A stretch of 64,000 nucleotides of DNA, taken from NCBI RefSeq assembly GCF_000758325.1, contig NZ_CP009459.1, forward strand, positions 3,038,001 through 3,102,000, given 5' to 3'. This document shows positions 36,092-44,462 of the stretch, piece by piece. The DNA comes from Cedecea neteri (lineage in GTDB: Bacteria > Pseudomonadota > Gammaproteobacteria > Enterobacterales > Enterobacteriaceae). The position numbers were made by a program, and so were the translations under genes. The notes under the pieces were generated by a model. That model saw only the letters and a list, made by a program, of their open reading frames with translations, searched no databases and had not been told where the DNA came from. Position 1 is the stretch's first letter; each line of letters starts with the position of its first letter.

Positions 36092-37231
36092 TTACCAGCC
36101 GACGATCCGCTGCCAGACTTCGTGCCCCTCGCCATCTTCGCTCAGAACCTGATAGTGATGATGCATGGCGGCGGTGGCGCAGGCGTGGTTGGGCAGAATA
36201 CGCACCCGGCTGCCGACGGGGAAATCATCGACGGCAAAGGCTGACGCTTCCGGCAAGATAATGATGCCGTGCTCCTGGTTGGTCGTGGTGACCAGCAGCT
36301 TTTCTAAGGGATTACCGTCCAGGCTGCACACCTGGCCGTAGCCGTAGTCCTGACTTTGCGCCGCCGTGCCCCTGTCGCGGGAGAGCGCCATCCACCCGGC
36401 ATCAATAAATACCCAGCCTTTCTCCCTGTTGTGGCCGATTACCGTGGCGACGACGCTAAGCGCAATATCCTCCAGGCGGCAGACGCCGACGTTTTTCATC
36501 ACCAGGTCGAAGGTGGTAAACACCCCGGCTCTGACTTCGTTGATGCCGGTGAGATCGTCCGCAAAATGGGCTGTCGGCGTGGCACCTACGCTTAGTACGG
36601 GGCAAGTATAGCCCTGCGCACGCAGGCGATTTCCGGCAGCTTTAATCGCGGTACATTCGGCTCTGGCAGCCGCGAGAATAGCTTCGTCCGTGCGACAGCT
36701 ATAGGATTCCCCGGCGTGAGCCAGCAGGCCGGTCAGCGTGGAGCTGCTTGCCTCAATGAGGCGGGCCAGGGTCAAAAGTTCATCGCTGTGCGGCGGCAAA
36801 CCGCCCCGATGGCCGTCGCAATCCACTTCAATAAAAACCGAAAACGCCAGATTGTGCGCCCGGCTGTATTCGGCCACGGCGGCGGCCTGCGGTTCGCTGT
36901 CGAGAAGAATGTGCAGGTTCACGCCTTTAGCCATCAGCGCCGCCACGCGGGAAAGTTTGTGAGGCGCAATGCCGACGGCATAAAGCAGATTGGTGTATCC
37001 CGCGGCGGCAAAGGCTTCTGCCTCGGCGAGCGTGGAAACCGTAGCCGGGGAATCGCTTTGCTTCAGCAGGTAGCGGGCGGCCTCAATGGAGCGCAGCGTT
37101 TTCAGGTGGGGCCGAACCTCGCTGCCCAGGGCATGAATGCGCGAGTAAAGGCGCTCAATGTTGCGCAGGTATTTGCTTTTCTCGATCAGCAAAAAGGGGG
37201 TATCACGGGTGGTGAGCCATTCGGCGGACAT
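36092..37231 (-). CDS. DSD1-family PLP-dependent enzyme (D-threonine aldolase/D-serine dehydratase-like)
   Basis: A 379-residue fold-type III PLP enzyme. Lys44 in RPHLKTLRS is the expected Schiff-base lysine; the metal-binding C-terminal motif PNHACATAAMHHHY near residue 350 is that of D-threonine aldolase and eukaryotic-type D-serine dehydratase. It should cleave or dehydrate a D-beta-hydroxy amino acid. It is divergent from a LysR gene across 92 bp, so the pair probably forms a D-amino acid-responsive unit. Confidence 0.85.
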   Translation of the reverse strand: MSAEWLTTRDTPFLLIEKSKYLRNIERLYSRIHALGSEVRPHLKTLRSIEAARYLLKQSDSPATVSTLAEAEAFAAAGYTNLLYAVGIAPHKLSRVAALMAKGVNLHILLDSEPQAAAVAEYSRAHNLAFSVFIEVDCDGHRGGLPPHSDELLTLARLIEASSSTLTGLLAHAGESYSCRTDEAILAAARAECTAIKAAGNRLRAQGYTCPVLSVGATPTAHFADDLTGINEVRAGVFTTFDLVMKNVGVCRLEDIALSVVATVIGHNREKGWVFIDAGWMALSRDRGTAAQSQDYGYGQVCSLDGNPLEKLLVTTTNQEHGIIILPEASAFAVDDFPVGSRVRILPNHACATAAMHHHYQVLSEDGEGHEVWQRIVGW

Positions 37232-37323
37232 AGCGGGTCTCCTGTTGGGTGAGAGGCCATGTTGCCATTCAGCTAATTAGGTATAAATTAATATAAAAGC
37301 AATGAACAATTAGGTTTTACTTA

Positions 37324-38256
37324 ATGATAAACAGCGACGATCTGGCTTTTTTCCGCACTATTGCCACCCATAGCACGCTGGCCGCTGCCGCAAGGGCGAT
37401 GAACGTCACGCCGCCCTCCGTTACGCAGCGGCTGCGCGGGCTGGAACAAAAACTTGGTGTTGATCTTATTTTGCGGCCTTCGCGGCAGGTTTCGCTGACC
37501 GATGAAGGCTCGCTGCTGCTGAGCCGGGCGGAGAAGATTCTCACCGAACTGGCGGGTCTGCAATCTGCCCTGGATGACAGGCGGCAGCAGGTCAGGGGCA
37601 AGCTGCGCGTGCTGGCCCCGCTGGGGTTTGGCAACGATTATATTGCGCCGTTGCTGGGGGAATACGCCGCCCAGCATGAAAACCTCGAAGTGGAGCTGAC
37701 GCTTTCCGACGACCCGCATTGGGCCACGCTACACAAGTGGGATTTGGTTGTTTTCATCGGCGAGTTGCGCGACTCGAGCATGCACTGCATCAAGCTTGCG
37801 CCCAACCAACGCTTTATCTGTGCTTCGCCGGAATATCTGAACCGAAAGGGCACGCCGCTAACACCGGAACAGCTTGTGGAGCACGACTGCATTGCGCTGC
37901 GGGAAAACAGCGAAGATGTGACGCTGTGGCGTTTTTCCGGCCCAAAAGGGGACTGCCCGCAGCGGATCTCGCCCAAATTATCGAGCAACGAAGGACGCGT
38001 GGTAAAAGAGTGGGCGCTGACGGGCAGGGGGATCATTATGCGCTCCGAATGGGATGTGCTGCCGCAAATCCACAGTGGCGAACTGTTGAGACTACTGCCG
38101 GAATACACGCTGCCAGATGCCGACATCGTGGCGCTGAGCGGCACTCCGCAGGCGGAACGAAGCCCCAGGGCGCAAAAGTTTATCGAACTGCTTAAGCTGC
38201 GGCTGGCGGGTAGGCCCTGGGGGGAATATGCTCATGCTATTGGCGCAAGGGCATAG
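37324..38256 (+). CDS. LysR-family transcriptional regulator
   Basis: A 310-residue LysR regulator with FRTIATHSTLAAAARAM and PPSVTQRLRGLEQKLGVDLI forming the HTH. The substrate domain has FICASPEYLNRKGTPLTPEQL. Divergent from the DSD1-type gene, which it probably controls; AATTAGGT occurs twice in the gap (near 37275 and 37309). Its last 25 bp overlap the end of the convergent metallo-hydrolase gene. Confidence 0.9.
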   Translation: MINSDDLAFFRTIATHSTLAAAARAMNVTPPSVTQRLRGLEQKLGVDLILRPSRQVSLTDEGSLLLSRAEKILTELAGLQSALDDRRQQVRGKLRVLAPLGFGNDYIAPLLGEYAAQHENLEVELTLSDDPHWATLHKWDLVVFIGELRDSSMHCIKLAPNQRFICASPEYLNRKGTPLTPEQLVEHDCIALRENSEDVTLWRFSGPKGDCPQRISPKLSSNEGRVVKEWALTGRGIIMRSEWDVLPQIHSGELLRLLPEYTLPDADIVALSGTPQAERSPRAQKFIELLKLRLAGRPWGEYAHAIGARA

Positions 38257-39083
38257 GAAATAGCATCCCCATCATCAACCATGCCAAGGGTAGCAAAGCC
38301 GGTCCGGTCCAGATGCATACCTGCAATAAGCAGTTTTTCCCTTGCGGCTTGTTTCAGCAGGTTTTTCCGCGTTTGTTCGGCTTGCACCGGATCAACGTCG
38401 AAGAGAATACAGGCGCTGGGCTGCGCAGATTGAATGTGGGGGTAATGAACGATGTCCCCCCATATGAGTAAGCTTTTATCGTCCGCATCAATGCGAAAGC
38501 CAGTGTGGCCCGGCGTGTGACCCGGTAACCAAACCGGGAGGATACCCGCCGTGATTTCACGCTGGCTAAAAAAATGCAGGTTCTGTGCATAGGCCTCTAA
38601 TGTTTGACGTGCCAGCCTGAAGTTAAGTTTGCCCCGCTCATTGGCGCCTCTTTGTTTTTCATCATTCAGCCAGTACTCTGCTTCCAGAGGGTGCAAATGA
38701 AGTTCCGCCTGTCTATAGACAGGGTTTCCTTCTGCATCCAGCAGGCCGCCAATATGGTCAGGATGACAGTGACTCAACAAAACCATGTCCACGTCATCTG
38801 GACCGACACCCAGAGCGGCAAGATTTGTTCTCAATTGCCCGCCAACGTTATTCCGTCCCCCCGTACCTGTATCCACCAGCAGGGTGAGTCCCTGCCCGCG
38901 GATCAGGTAAGCGTTAATTTGAATATTGCCGGGCTCGGCCAGGCCTGCGCTCTGCTGGATGGCTTCTGCTTCAGCGATGTCGATGCCAGAGAGTAAATCC
39001 AGGCTGGCGGGCATGGAGCCATCACTTAAGGCGGTAACCAGAAAATCGCCAATCTGGCAGGACGGAAAAGATGAATAATTCAT
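38232..39083 (-). CDS. Metallo-beta-lactamase-fold hydrolase
   Basis: A 283-residue MBL-superfamily enzyme. The metal-binding motif LLSHCHPDHIGG places His105, His107, Asp109 and His110; further ligands are in LPGHTPGHTGF and WGDIVHYP. The layout resembles the quorum-quenching lactonase and methyl parathion hydrolase-like groups, but substrate cannot be read from sequence. No signal peptide, so cytoplasmic. It is divergent from the LysR gene at 39329. Confidence 0.85.
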   Translation of the reverse strand: MNYSSFPSCQIGDFLVTALSDGSMPASLDLLSGIDIAEAEAIQQSAGLAEPGNIQINAYLIRGQGLTLLVDTGTGGRNNVGGQLRTNLAALGVGPDDVDMVLLSHCHPDHIGGLLDAEGNPVYRQAELHLHPLEAEYWLNDEKQRGANERGKLNFRLARQTLEAYAQNLHFFSQREITAGILPVWLPGHTPGHTGFRIDADDKSLLIWGDIVHYPHIQSAQPSACILFDVDPVQAEQTRKNLLKQAAREKLLIAGMHLDRTGFATLGMVDDGDAISYALAPIA

Positions 39084-39328
39084 AAAGACCTCAGGAGGAG
39101 TTCAGGAGACAGACCCGGTTTTTATGCCTGACGGCGGTGGGGCAAAATCATTCGACGCTTGCTCACTTCCAGAGACATGGCATCGACTAATCACCGCAGG
39201 CATAAATCAGTAAATCGGCTTGATGATTTTTTGTCATGCTACTGGTTATACTTCCGCGAATGAATCGATAATATTTCATCGATCGGTGATATTTAGTCAC
39301 TGATTGTTGATTGTCTGCCTGGAGGCGT

Positions 39329-40231
39329 ATGCGTAGAAAAATTCCCAGCAGTACATCCCTGCAGGCTTTTGAGGCGGCGGCCCGGCACGGTAATTTTGCC
39401 CGGGCAGCCGAGGAACTTTCGCTGACGGAAGGGGCCATTAGTCGCCAGATTGCACGCCTCGAATCGTTACTGGGTTGTCGACTGTTTGACCGGACAGGGA
39501 GCCGCGTGAAACTCAACCCTGTCGGTACGCGATATGCCTCCCATGTTCGCGAAACGCTTAAGCGAATTGAAAGAGATACTCAGTACATCATGGGTATGCC
39601 GAGGGACAGCAGGAGTCTGGATATTGCCGCGCCACCGACATTTTCGAGCCGGTGGCTTATCCCCCGGCTGAGCCGTTTTGCTGCTTTACATCCGGACATC
39701 ACGTTAAATATTGCCGCCAGAACCGATCCTTTCGTTTTGAGCGGAAGCGGTTTTGATGCCGTAGTGCATTTTGAACATGCCGCATGGGCCGGGATGCGCG
39801 TGCAATTTCTCTTTGAGGAAAAACTGGTTCCCGTATGCCACCCGGGGTTGTTAACAGATCATGAGGGAAAGGGGCAGTTGAAGGATTTACCAAGAATTCA
39901 CAGACGCCTGAACCCGGATGCATGGCATCACTATGCCCGTGCAACGGGAATAAGCCTTGATAATCTGGCGCAGGGGGCCCGGTACGATCTTCATGAAATG
40001 GCCATTGCTGCCGCACTGGCTGGGCAAGGTGTTGCCCTGGTACCACGCATGTACGTTGCACAAGAACTCGATAGCGGAAGACTGGTCGCCCCCTGGCCGG
40101 AATCAGACTCGTTGAGTAAAAAATTCTGTTTAGTGAAACCGGTGGAAACGGGAATCAACGAATCTGCATTAATCGATTTTGAGTGCTGGCTACTGGACGA
40201 AATTAATCCGCAAACAGGGACATTCCGCTAA
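39329..40231 (+). CDS. LysR-family (GcvA-like) transcriptional regulator
   Basis: A 300-residue LysR protein of the GcvA group (STSLQAFEAAARHGNFARAA, then AISRQIARLESLLGCRLF). I chose the ATG at 39329, preceded by GGAGG; an upstream TTG at 39311 has no ribosome site. The gap to the divergent MBL gene has ATCGAT repeats around 39264-39292 as possible operator. Its 3' end (from about 40049) is partly repeated at 40889-40962, see the lysR remnant. The MBL hydrolase is its likely target. Confidence 0.9.
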   Translation: MRRKIPSSTSLQAFEAAARHGNFARAAEELSLTEGAISRQIARLESLLGCRLFDRTGSRVKLNPVGTRYASHVRETLKRIERDTQYIMGMPRDSRSLDIAAPPTFSSRWLIPRLSRFAALHPDITLNIAARTDPFVLSGSGFDAVVHFEHAAWAGMRVQFLFEEKLVPVCHPGLLTDHEGKGQLKDLPRIHRRLNPDAWHHYARATGISLDNLAQGARYDLHEMAIAAALAGQGVALVPRMYVAQELDSGRLVAPWPESDSLSKKFCLVKPVETGINESALIDFECWLLDEINPQTGTFR

Positions 40232-40233
40232 TA

Positions 40234-40290
40234 GAGATTTTATTTTGCTCTCTGGTTGCCCACACTGTTTTTATTGAAAGCATCACATAA
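40234..40290 (-). pseudogene. 3' remnant of an Imm63-type immunity gene
   Basis: Read leftward, 40290-40234 encodes VMLSIKTVWATREQNKI, nearly the same as LMLSIKTAWATREKNEI at the C terminus of the intact Imm63 gene at 41002-41397, with almost identical nucleotides over about 40 bp. No upstream part of the gene remains in frame. It lies directly downstream of, and convergent with, the lysR gene, and 22 bp before gpx. Confidence 0.75.
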
Positions 40291-40311
40291 GCGAGCGCTA
40301 AGGACTCCAAC

Positions 40312-40794
40312 ATGAATCCATTTCATCAACTGACGGCCACCAGTCTGACTGGCCAGCAGATTACCCTGTCCGATTACGCCGGTAAGCTGGTGCTGGTGGT
40401 GAATACCGCCAGCCAGTGTGGCTTTACGCCGCAGTACGCAGGCCTTGAGGCTCTCTATAAGAAATACGCCGAGCAAGGGCTGGTGGTGCTTGGTTTCCCC
40501 TGTAACCAGTTTGGCAAGCAGGAACCTGGTGACGCCGATGACATCGCGCGGACCTGCCATATTAACTACGGCGTGAGCTTCCCGATGTTCGCAAAAATCG
40601 AAGTCAACGGAACCGCCGCGCATCCCGTGTTTCGTTATCTGAAAAATGAGTTGCCAGGCGTGCTGGGGGGCCGCATCAAGTGGAACTTCACAAAGTTCCT
40701 GATTGGCCGGGACGGAAAACCGCTGAAGCGTTTTGCACCGTTCACGACCCCGGAGAAAATGGAAGCCGCAATCGTGGCTGCACTTAAAATTTGA
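40312..40794 (+). CDS. Glutathione peroxidase-family thiol peroxidase
   Basis: A 160-residue peroxidase. Cys36 in NTASQCGFTPQY is the peroxidatic residue (cysteine, not selenocysteine), Gln70 in GFPCNQFGKQEPG and Trp in KWNFTKFLI complete the catalytic set; Cys64 is also present. Enterobacterial homologues such as BtuE reduce hydroperoxides mostly with thioredoxin. AAGGA before ATG gives a good start. It is a lone gene bracketed by two copies of a lysR-imm63 junction. Confidence 0.92.
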   Translation: MNPFHQLTATSLTGQQITLSDYAGKLVLVVNTASQCGFTPQYAGLEALYKKYAEQGLVVLGFPCNQFGKQEPGDADDIARTCHINYGVSFPMFAKIEVNGTAAHPVFRYLKNELPGVLGGRIKWNFTKFLIGRDGKPLKRFAPFTTPEKMEAAIVAALKI

Positions 40795-40888
40795 GCGTGT
40801 CCGCCATTGGAAAAATAATGCCATCTGTGTCGTGTAAAGGGCTAAGCGAAGAACAGGGTGATGCAAAAAACTGGCGATCTTTCAATCA

Positions 40889-40982
40889 AGTGTTGCGGAT
40901 GTACGTTGCACAAGAGCCCGGCCTCGGAAGGTTTGTCGGCCCCTGGCCGGAAGTAGCCTATAGCGTAATACCATTAAGGTGA
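40889..40982 (+). pseudogene. Remnant of a lysR 3' end
   Basis: This stretch encodes RMYVAQEPGLGRFVGPWPE and then stops, matching RMYVAQELDSGRLVAPWPE near the C terminus of the intact LysR protein at 39329-40231; about 80% of bases agree over 56 bp. The rest of the gene is absent. Just before it, 40871-40887 repeats 16 of 17 bases of the mesD terminator stem (42385-42401). A 63-codon open frame from 40791 passes through it but is not convincing as a gene. Confidence 0.7.
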
Positions 40983-41001
40983 ATAATGACTATTCCAGGG
41001 G

Positions 41002-41397
41002 TTATACGTGAAGATGAGATTTGATTTCATTTTTCTCTCTGGTTGCCCACGCTGTTTTTATTGAAAGCATCAAGTAAAACCGCTTTCTAAAATACGCCGT
41101 CCTGAAATCTTCATCAGGCGAGGCGTGTGTAGCAGCGTAACTTGAAGCTAACGCATTGACGCCGCAACGAGTAAACCAATAAAGAATTTCCTCATCACTT
41201 GGCGTTACCTTTCGTGTGGTCTCCATACCTCGCTCGTTTACCACAAAATGATATTCCTGGTCATGAATCTCAAGGTAGGGTGTCGCGAAATAGTCAGGCT
41301 TATCAGGAATAATAAAGTAATGGTTTGGCCTGACGCCGCCCCCGAGTTGCTTGCCAATAGCCAGAAGCTCAGCTCTCAGCGTTTCGATAGTTTTCAT
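41002..41397 (-). CDS. Imm63-family immunity-like protein
   Basis: A 131-residue soluble protein. The middle YLEIHDQEYHFVVNERGMET and EEILYWFTRCGVNALASSYA match my recollection of the immunity protein 63 family, found beside polymorphic toxins (Rhs, contact-dependent or type VI effectors). No toxin gene is nearby, so it would be an orphan immunity gene. Starts 4 bp after the stop of the upstream 67-residue gene. Its last 15 codons are duplicated at 40234-40290. Family assignment should be confirmed by profile search. Confidence 0.65.
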   Translation of the reverse strand: MKTIETLRAELLAIGKQLGGGVRPNHYFIIPDKPDYFATPYLEIHDQEYHFVVNERGMETTRKVTPSDEEILYWFTRCGVNALASSYAATHASPDEDFRTAYFRKRFYLMLSIKTAWATREKNEIKSHLHV

Positions 41398-41401
41398 TGA
41401 G

Positions 41402-41605
41402 TCATTCGTTATCCCTGTCGCTGGCGTAATATTCGAAGCCAGAAATTACGCCGTTTACTGAACAGGGAAGGAATCCACTGAACGTTAGTAAGGCGATATC
41501 GCTGTCAAGTTCACAGGGAAACCCTTGCTGTAATATCTCTTCTTTCCACTCTTCAGGCGTCGGTAGGTTGTGCGTATGTAAATAAACACCGAAATCACGA
41601 GACAT
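41402..41605 (-). CDS. Small hypothetical protein, possibly a truncated immunity-like gene
   Basis: A 67-residue protein starting MSRDFGVYLHTHNLPTPEEW and ending GFEYYASDRDNE. The start resembles a family of small acidic proteins (about 150 residues) often met as toxin-immunity neighbours, so this may be a shortened copy. A longer frame opens at 41758 but overlaps the membrane gene upstream and has no ribosome site. It is followed immediately by the Imm63-like gene. Confidence 0.5.
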   Translation of the reverse strand: MSRDFGVYLHTHNLPTPEEWKEEILQQGFPCELDSDIALLTFSGFLPCSVNGVISGFEYYASDRDNE

Positions 41606-41628
41606 ATTTAACTTGCCCTGATTTGAAA

Positions 41629-41814
41629 TTAGTTTTTCGACGAAAAATAGGAGCGTGCCGAACCACAGATAACGAAAGCGATGATGATGCTGATCAACCA
41701 GGGAATCTTTGAACCATAAAAGAAACGATTGCCAATCTCGTTTCCCAGAGTAAAACAAGTAAATATCGTAGCACCTGAGTACCAGGCTCGGATAAAGTCT
41801 CTTTTTTTTAGCAT
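41629..41814 (-). CDS. Small membrane protein, unknown
   Basis: A 61-residue protein with two hydrophobic stretches (SGATIFTCFTLGNEIG and PWLISIIIAFVICGSA) and basic ends (MLKKRD, SSKN). I do not recognise it. It is first of three close genes reading leftward (membrane protein, 67-residue protein, Imm63-like), 23 bp before the next start. Could be a small immunity or accessory protein; the gene may also be spurious. Confidence 0.4.
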   Translation of the reverse strand: MLKKRDFIRAWYSGATIFTCFTLGNEIGNRFFYGSKIPWLISIIIAFVICGSARSYFSSKN

Positions 41815-41959
41815 CTTATAACTTCTCGAATGTTGAATACCAGGATGCTACTGCTGACGCGGGTAAAAAATCAATGACCACAACCTGACAATATTGGTCG
41901 TTATCAAACGTTATGCGCAATTATGTTCGGTATCGCTGGAATGCTGATTCGGGCTCAAC

Positions 41960-42253
41960 TTAAAAAACAGCGTCCAGTAACTGCGTTTTCATTGTGGCTT
42001 CAAAGGGCAGAATTTCAGCTTTAGCAATGTTGAGTTTCTGGAATGGATCCTGGCTAAGGCGGGCTTCCAGAGACTCAATGCTGTCACATTTAGCAAGAAT
42101 AACGCCGCCATTACGGGGAATTCGCCTGCCTGATGCAAGAAATACTCCCTCTGCGTAACCTTTCTTCAGCCACTCAACATGAGCAGGAATTTGAGCGTCA
42201 ACTTCTTCTAATGGTTTTATATAAGTCAGAACAACAACGTAAATGATGCTCAT
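41960..42253 (-). CDS. YciI-family protein
   Basis: A 97-residue protein starting MSIIYVVVLTYIKPLEEVDAQ, then HVEWLKKGYAEGVFLASGRRIP with the conserved His and Asp-rich pocket of the YciI ferredoxin-like fold. Biochemical role is unknown for most members. I chose ATG at 42253, eight bases after AAGG; the preceding ATG at 42256 is possible. A CATAAG-tgc-CTTATG dyad (42254-42268) overlaps the ribosome site. Confidence 0.8.
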   Translation of the reverse strand: MSIIYVVVLTYIKPLEEVDAQIPAHVEWLKKGYAEGVFLASGRRIPRNGGVILAKCDSIESLEARLSQDPFQKLNIAKAEILPFEATMKTQLLDAVF

Positions 42254-42374
42254 CATAAGTGCCTTATGTAAGAAACAGCGGGTCTGTGGGCCATTAATAA
42301 ATGGGCAGACGTACGAATGCATAACCCGGGAGGTTGCTCGTTTTAATCTGTCAGAGTAGAAGCTATCAAACGGA

Positions 42375-42408
42375 ATAAAAAAACCTGGCGATCTCTCAAT
42401 CGCCAGGC
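42375..42408 (-). terminator. Rho-independent terminator after mesD
   Basis: On the minus strand CCTGGCGAT-tgagag-ATCGCCAGG is followed by seven T residues. A partial copy, including the A run, lies at 40865-40887. Confidence 0.9.
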
Positions 42409-42427
42409 TGGCTAGATAAATTTCTGG

Positions 42428-43459
42428 TTATTTACCCAGAATTTCTCTACGCACGATCTCGGCCCCGGCGCTTAATGCGTGCAGTTTGCCTCTGGCCACA
42501 TGGCGCGGCAGCGGAGCCATACCGCAGTTGGTGGAAGGGTAGAGATTTTCGGCATCAACGAACTGCAGCGCTTTGCGTAGCGTGTTGGCGACTTCTTCCG
42601 GGGTTTCAATGGCGTGGTTGGCCACGTCGATGGCGCCCACCATCACTTTCTTGCCGCGAATCAGCTCGAGCAGATCCATCGGTACATGGGAGTTATGGCA
42701 CTCCAGCGAAATGATGTCGATGTTTGAGGTCTGCAGTTTTGGAAATGCTTCTTCGTACTGGCGCCATTCGGAGCCCAGCGTTTTCTTCCAGTCGGTGTTA
42801 GCTTTGATGCCGTAGCCGTAGCAGATATGCACGGCGGTTTCGCACTTCAGCCCTTCGATGGCGCGCTCCAGCGTGGCGATGCCCCATTCGTTAACTTCGT
42901 CGAAGAACACGTTGAACGCTGGCTCATCGAACTGAATGATGTCCACGCCGGCGGCTTCCAGCTCTTTCGCTTCCTGGTTCAGGATTTTGGCGAATTCCCA
43001 GGCCAGTTTTTCGCGGCTTTTGTAGTGGTTGTCATACAGCGTGTCGATCATGGTCATTGGGCCAGGTAGCGCCCATTTGATTGGTCGATCGGTCTGTTTG
43101 CGCAGGAACTTGGCATCTTCCACAAACACCGGTTTTTGACGAGCCACGGCGCCGACCACGGTCGGGACGCTGGCGTCGTAGCGGTTACGGATGCGCACGG
43201 TTTCGCGTTTCTCGAAATCCACGCCGTCCAGGTGTTCGATAAAGGTGGTCACGAAGTGCTGACGAGTCTGTTCGCCGTCGCTGACGATGTCGATATCGGC
43301 CAGCTGTTGTTCGTGCAGCGCCAGGCGCAGGGCGTCCTGTTTACCCTCAATCAGTTCCTGATCCTGCAGTTTCCACGGCGACCACAGCGTTTCAGGCTGG
43401 GCCAGCCAGGATGGTTTTGGCAGGCTGCCGGCAGTGGACGTAGGCAATAATCTTTTCAT
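42428..43459 (-). CDS. mesD: Folate-independent methionine synthase MesD (core MetE)
   Basis: A 343-residue protein equivalent to only the C-terminal catalytic half of cobalamin-independent methionine synthase, without the folate-binding N-terminal half. STAGSLPKP, IVSDGEQTR, DIIQFDEPAF and VHICYGYG are core-MetE motifs, with zinc ligands expected in the His/Cys of HICYG, the Glu of SLECHNSH and a Cys near the end (NCGMAPLPR). It is paired with a DUF1852 gene 25 bp upstream, the mark of the MesD/MesX group of folate-independent, oxygen-requiring methionine synthases. Confidence 0.88.
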   Translation of the reverse strand: MKRLLPTSTAGSLPKPSWLAQPETLWSPWKLQDQELIEGKQDALRLALHEQQLADIDIVSDGEQTRQHFVTTFIEHLDGVDFEKRETVRIRNRYDASVPTVVGAVARQKPVFVEDAKFLRKQTDRPIKWALPGPMTMIDTLYDNHYKSREKLAWEFAKILNQEAKELEAAGVDIIQFDEPAFNVFFDEVNEWGIATLERAIEGLKCETAVHICYGYGIKANTDWKKTLGSEWRQYEEAFPKLQTSNIDIISLECHNSHVPMDLLELIRGKKVMVGAIDVANHAIETPEEVANTLRKALQFVDAENLYPSTNCGMAPLPRHVARGKLHALSAGAEIVRREILGK

Positions 43460-43484
43460 GTCGAATAACCTTGTATTTGGTGTC

Positions 43485-44462
43485 TCAAAGAGGGTAGTTG
43501 GCAGACCACTGCTCTAAAATTGTTTGGTACGGTTTGATGAAGTGCTCTTCAGTAAACTTCCCTTGTTCGATGGCCAAACGGCTGCGTTCTTCACGATCGT
43601 AAACAATTTGAGTAAATGAATGATCCTGGTGGTTCAGGCTTGGCTGGAAGCACAGCCCGGCCGGAGAATTCGCGTTGTAAATCTCCGGGCGATAGATCTT
43701 CTGGAACGTCTCCATGGTACTGATGGTGCTGATAAGCTCGAGGTTCGAGTAGTCATTCACCAGGTCGCCCGTGTGGTAGAAGGCAAACGGTGCCACGCTG
43801 TTTGGCGGCATGAAGTAGCGAGCCTTCAGCCCCATTTTGTTGAAATAGAGATCGGTCAGGGAAGATGAATCTTGCTCATATTCGATGCCGAGCACCGGAT
43901 GGCGGTTCCCGGTCTGGCGGTAAACGTTTTTGCTGGATACGCTCAGGCAAATCACCGGCGCTTTGTTGAAGTTTTCTTTGTAGGTGTCTGAGTCAACAAA
44001 GTGTCTGAACAAGTTCCCGTGCAGGTCGCCGTAGTTTTCCGGAATGGTGAATTTTTCACGATCCTGGTTGTACTCTGGCAGCAGAACGCTGAAATCGTAG
44101 TCGCGAACGTAGGAAGAGAAGTTGTTCCCGACGATGCCTTCGATGCGCTGGCCGGTTTTCTTATCCAGCACGTGGGTTTTTAAGATCTCAATCGCCGGGA
44201 AGGTGTTGCCCTTGCCTTCGACATCCAGTTCAACGGAAATAATTTCAAGTTCAACGCCGTAGCGGTCGGAGGTTGGGTTGTCCCAGTTCGCCAGAGAGTT
44301 GAAGCGGTTATCAATCATGATCAAAGCGTTACGCAGGTTCTCCTGACGCTTCTCGCCGCGGGCCAGGTTAGCAAAATTGGTTGTGATGCGCGTATTCCCT
44401 GATGGGTTGTAATTCTCATCAAAAACAATGCTCTTAAGAGTAAAAGTAAACGCTTTAGTCAT
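43485..44462 (-). CDS. mesX: DUF1852 protein MesX, partner of MesD
   Basis: A 325-residue cytoplasmic protein of the DUF1852 family (KAFTFTLKSIVFDENYNPSG at the start, SRLAIEQGKFTEEHFIKPYQ near the end). Comparative and genetic work on folate-independent methionine synthases found that MesD needs this protein (MesX) and oxygen, suggesting MesX makes or supplies the methyl donor. It is the first gene of the two-gene operon. No MetJ boxes were seen upstream; a TAACC-ttt-GGTTA dyad is at 44522-44534. Confidence 0.88.
   Translation of the reverse strand: MTKAFTFTLKSIVFDENYNPSGNTRITTNFANLARGEKRQENLRNALIMIDNRFNSLANWDNPTSDRYGVELEIISVELDVEGKGNTFPAIEILKTHVLDKKTGQRIEGIVGNNFSSYVRDYDFSVLLPEYNQDREKFTIPENYGDLHGNLFRHFVDSDTYKENFNKAPVICLSVSSKNVYRQTGNRHPVLGIEYEQDSSSLTDLYFNKMGLKARYFMPPNSVAPFAFYHTGDLVNDYSNLELISTISTMETFQKIYRPEIYNANSPAGLCFQPSLNHQDHSFTQIVYDREERSRLAIEQGKFTEEHFIKPYQTILEQWSANYPL

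Noticed and set aside
40791-40982. A 63-codon open frame after gpx
   Set aside because: Its only recognisable part is the decayed lysR tail; the N-terminal part has no homology or ribosome site, so it is reported as a remnant instead.
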